Assembly (NCBI GenBank): GCA_027047745.1
Contig: JALTUB010000057.1
Location: forward strand, 1-8,468
From: Sulfurimonas sp.
GTDB lineage: Bacteria; Campylobacterota; Campylobacteria; Campylobacterales; Sulfurimonadaceae
Reading direction: 5' to 3'
Length of the DNA stretch: 8,468 nucleotides
The translations under genes were made by a program, and so were the position numbers. Shown here piece after piece: positions 6,624 to 8,468 of the stretch; positions within the stretch are counted from its first letter, which is position 1; each line of letters opens with the position of its first letter. The notes beneath the pieces are model-generated. The model was given only the letters and a program-made list of their open reading frames with translations, made no database searches and was not told where the DNA came from.

Positions 6624-7562
6624 TTATCTGCATCCATTTTTGGATTGAACTAGATTCATATCTTCAGGAAAATAAATCATTATATCACCATAGTACCATT
6701 TTTCACAATATTTAGAATAAATTCCAGTAGTATAGTTACATTGACCTCCTGTCGAAATTGGTAGTCCTATTGCTTGAATAACTTCATGTTTTGTCATACC
6801 TTTTTCAATCATACAGGCTTTTTTATTTTGTGATTTAATTCTATTCTTCGCTTTTTGTACCAATCTTTTTATTTTATTAATTTCACTTCTATGTTCAATA
6901 ATTTTATTATCATATTTTTGTTTTTCTTTTCGTAATTTTTCTAAAGTTCTTTTAGCTTCAGATAATTCATTTTTACTAGCTTGATTTTGAATTTCTTGTA
7001 AAACTAACTTTTTTTGAAGTTGTTGGATTTTACTATATGATTTATCTAAATTGCCATTTTGTTCTTTTAAAATTTTGTTTAATCTTTTGACATCTTTTTT
7101 TGAAGCTTTGGCTTTTATGGCTTCAAGTAGTAATTTCATAGTTTGCTCTTCATTTACTCTGACACTTGCTTTTATATAGTAAGTAACACCATTCCACTTT
7201 TCATCTATAATTTTCAACTTTGTAATACTAGCACTGAGTTGGCTGATTTCACTTTTAAAATATTTATTATTCACACCATTTTTTACAGTATCTTTCATTT
7301 CTAAACTACTAGTGATATGAACACCAACTTCTTCACTTAAAATACTTTTCAATTGTGCTATCGCTTTTTTTCTTGAGCTAACTTTACTGTCTGTATCACT
7401 TGCATTGTATTTATATTCTCGTATAAATATTTTATCATTTTTTGATGAAGGTATATCTATTGTACTGTTATTGTAACTATCCTTATACTCACTTTTTGCT
7501 TGTAGAATTGTGAATGCACTCAGTGATATTACTAATACCATTTTTATAAATTGATTACTCAT
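6624..7562 (-). CDS. Secreted coiled-coil protein with BamE/SmpA-like C-terminal domain
   Basis: I do not recognise a named family for this 312-residue protein. Residues 1-22 form a Sec signal peptide (hydrophobic MVLVISLSAFTIL, likely cut after LQA), so it should be periplasmic; no lipobox cysteine is seen. Residues about 45-140 (EYKYNASDTDSKVSSRKKAI onward) resemble a domain found in other exported proteins, with a conserved ASxxDSKxSxRxxA-like segment. Residues about 155-245 are Lys/Glu/Gln-rich and should form a coiled coil. The end (250-312) contains EKGMTKHEVIQAIGLP, typical of SmpA/OmlA/BamE domains, and four cysteines (250, 275, 286, 311) that could form disulfides. AAGGAG lies 9 bases before the ATG. 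It ends 37 bases before the ATPase gene on the same strand and shares its AT-rich composition, so cotranscription is likely. A functional link to the ATPase/TOPRIM pair is unproven. Confidence 0.75.
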   Translation of the reverse strand: MSNQFIKMVLVISLSAFTILQAKSEYKDSYNNSTIDIPSSKNDKIFIREYKYNASDTDSKVSSRKKAIAQLKSILSEEVGVHITSSLEMKDTVKNGVNNKYFKSEISQLSASITKLKIIDEKWNGVTYYIKASVRVNEEQTMKLLLEAIKAKASKKDVKRLNKILKEQNGNLDKSYSKIQQLQKKLVLQEIQNQASKNELSEAKRTLEKLRKEKQKYDNKIIEHRSEINKIKRLVQKAKNRIKSQNKKACMIEKGMTKHEVIQAIGLPISTGGQCNYTTGIYSKYCEKWYYGDIMIYFPEDMNLVQSKNGCR

Positions 7563-7589
7563 TTATAATGGCTCCTTTAAAGTTAAGTT

Positions 7590-7595
7590 ATTGTA
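7590..7595 (-). promoter_or_regulatory. Possible -10 element for the three-gene cassette
   Basis: TACAAT on the minus strand lies 27 bases before the ATG at 7562 and just ahead of the AAGGAG ribosome-binding site, giving a leader of about 20 bases. There is no matching -35 hexamer, but Campylobacterota promoters often lack one. It is the best -10 candidate I found in the 118-base gap 7563-7680, which otherwise holds only AT-rich DNA. Confidence 0.35.
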
Positions 7596-7680
7596 CCTAA
7601 ATAGTTATTTGAATCATTTTAATTAAACTTGATACACAACTATTTCAAGAAAAAAATCTCTATCTTAAATTCATATGGAT

Positions 7681-8468
7681 TCAACAGACCTCTTTTTTAG
7701 CCATAAAGTTTAACTCTTTACAAGAGAAACCTGCCTCTTTTCTTGCGTCTATATTTACATTTTTGGCACGGAGAAAACCTTGTGGGTAATACTTGTCTAT
7801 TATCTTAAAATATATATCAGTAGAGACTCCATTTTGTTCACACGCATAGTTAAACCAAACATCGCCTTTTTTTACATGGTCAACTTCTTCTTCTAAAATA
7901 ATTTCTAAAGTTTTTATGATTTTTGTAATCATCTCGCTCTTGGGTAATTTGACCAACTTGTTTAAAATCATAGGAGTTGCATCAAGTCCATTTGCTTCTA
8001 GGTATCTTGGAACAACTGCCATCCTCTCAACTAAAATCTGTGTCCTTTGACTTGCTTCAAACAGGGCATTGTGAACTTCTACATCGCCATAACTAGCACC
8101 TAGTTCATTTAAAAGTTTTTCTAGCATCAAAAAATGTTTTATCTCATCATCAGCAACACTTAGCCAATCTTCATAATATTCTCTTGGTAAGTCTACAAAT
8201 CTATAAGCACCATCAAGAGCCAAATCAATAGCAGAATACTCTATATGTGCTATGGCATGAAGAAGATTTATCTGCCCATCTTTTGTTGTTAGGTTTTTTC
8301 GTTTAGGTACATCTTGAGGTGGAATAATTTTGCATAGTTGTGCATAAGATGGTTCATGAAACTCTTTTGGCTCATGCACTTTTTCCATGTCAATATTACT
8401 CTCTTTAAACGAAATGTAAAAGTTATTAAATCTCTGGATTTTTTCTTTTGGATTTTTTGATTCTAAAA
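7681..8468 (-). CDS. DUF455 ferritin-like protein (5' end beyond the window)
   Basis: The product is a ferritin-like helical protein of the DUF455 (COG2833) family, distantly like the di-iron tRNA hydroxylase MiaE; its reaction is unknown to me. The frame remains open from an internal ATG (8388) to the right edge, adding 26 family-like residues such as NPKEKIQRFNNFYISF, so the true start is outside and 261 residues are visible. Counting from Met at 8388, likely di-iron ligands are Glu50 (AHIEYSAIDLALD), Glu82/His85 (DDEIKHFLMLE) and Glu168/His171 (EEEVDHVKKGD), with a further Glu in the 121-131 region. The ExxH pairs fit a four-helix di-iron site. The C-terminal YPQGFLRAKNVNIDARKEAG is also typical. 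It is separated by 118 bases from the next gene on the same strand and is less AT-rich, so it is probably host core DNA. Confidence 0.85.
   Translation of the reverse strand, partial: LESKNPKEKIQRFNNFYISFKESNIDMEKVHEPKEFHEPSYAQLCKIIPPQDVPKRKNLTTKDGQINLLHAIAHIEYSAIDLALDGAYRFVDLPREYYEDWLSVADDEIKHFLMLEKLLNELGASYGDVEVHNALFEASQRTQILVERMAVVPRYLEANGLDATPMILNKLVKLPKSEMITKIIKTLEIILEEEVDHVKKGDVWFNYACEQNGVSTDIYFKIIDKYYPQGFLRAKNVNIDARKEAGFSCKELNFMAKKEVC

Noticed and set aside
4885..7680. Direct repeats or attachment sites flanking the accessory cassette
   Set aside because: By eye only short AT-rich matches of the kind expected by chance were found between the two edges, and no integrase or tRNA is present.
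7665..7684. Imperfect 20-base palindrome across the DUF455 stop codon as a terminator
   Set aside because: The stem is AT-rich with at least one mismatch, and the following T-run is several bases away, so it is too weak to call an intrinsic terminator.

Overview
The window looks like chromosomal DNA of a Campylobacterota (Epsilonproteobacteria) member, most likely a free-living Sulfurimonas-like bacterium. The main reason is gene order. On the minus strand the order is aroQ, folK, flhF, flhG, a small membrane protein and fliA, with an aminofutalosine-deaminase-type amidohydrolase diverging from aroQ. This matches the arrangement I know from Campylobacter jejuni (Cj0061c to Cj0067). The DNA is AT-rich throughout. 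The genus is an inference; family and gene order are read from the sequence.

Region 1 (1-3547, minus strand) is one tightly packed transcription unit. It joins two housekeeping enzymes (AroQ of the shikimate pathway, FolK of folate synthesis) to the polar-flagellum regulators FlhF and FlhG, a conserved two-helix membrane protein, and the start of the flagellar sigma factor FliA, which runs off the left edge. Three junctions (folK/flhF, flhF/flhG, membrane protein/fliA) are 4-base ATGA overlaps, which suggests translational coupling. FlhF is expected to mark the cell pole, FlhG to limit flagellar number and assist division-site placement, and FliA to switch on late flagellar genes.

Region 2 (3548-4884) holds an 83-base divergent promoter region and, on the plus strand, a metal-dependent amidohydrolase that most likely deaminates 6-amino-6-deoxyfutalosine in the futalosine route to menaquinone.

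Region 3 (about 4885-7680) looks accessory. It is visibly more AT-rich than its surroundings and carries three minus-strand genes: a secreted coiled-coil protein with a BamE/SmpA-like C-terminus, a compact OLD/RecF-type ABC ATPase, and a DUF3226-type TOPRIM protein whose likely GTG start overlaps the ATPase stop. The ATPase/TOPRIM pair has the logic of OLD-family, Gabija-like and PARIS-like anti-phage systems with the two halves on separate polypeptides. This is the best candidate for an undescribed or poorly described system here. A short degenerate reading frame between the amidohydrolase and this cassette may be a gene remnant left by insertion.

Region 4 (7681-8468, minus strand) is a ferritin-like DUF455 gene whose reading frame stays open to the right edge, so its true start lies outside the window. 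I saw no rRNA, tRNA, CRISPR array, transposase or integrase.
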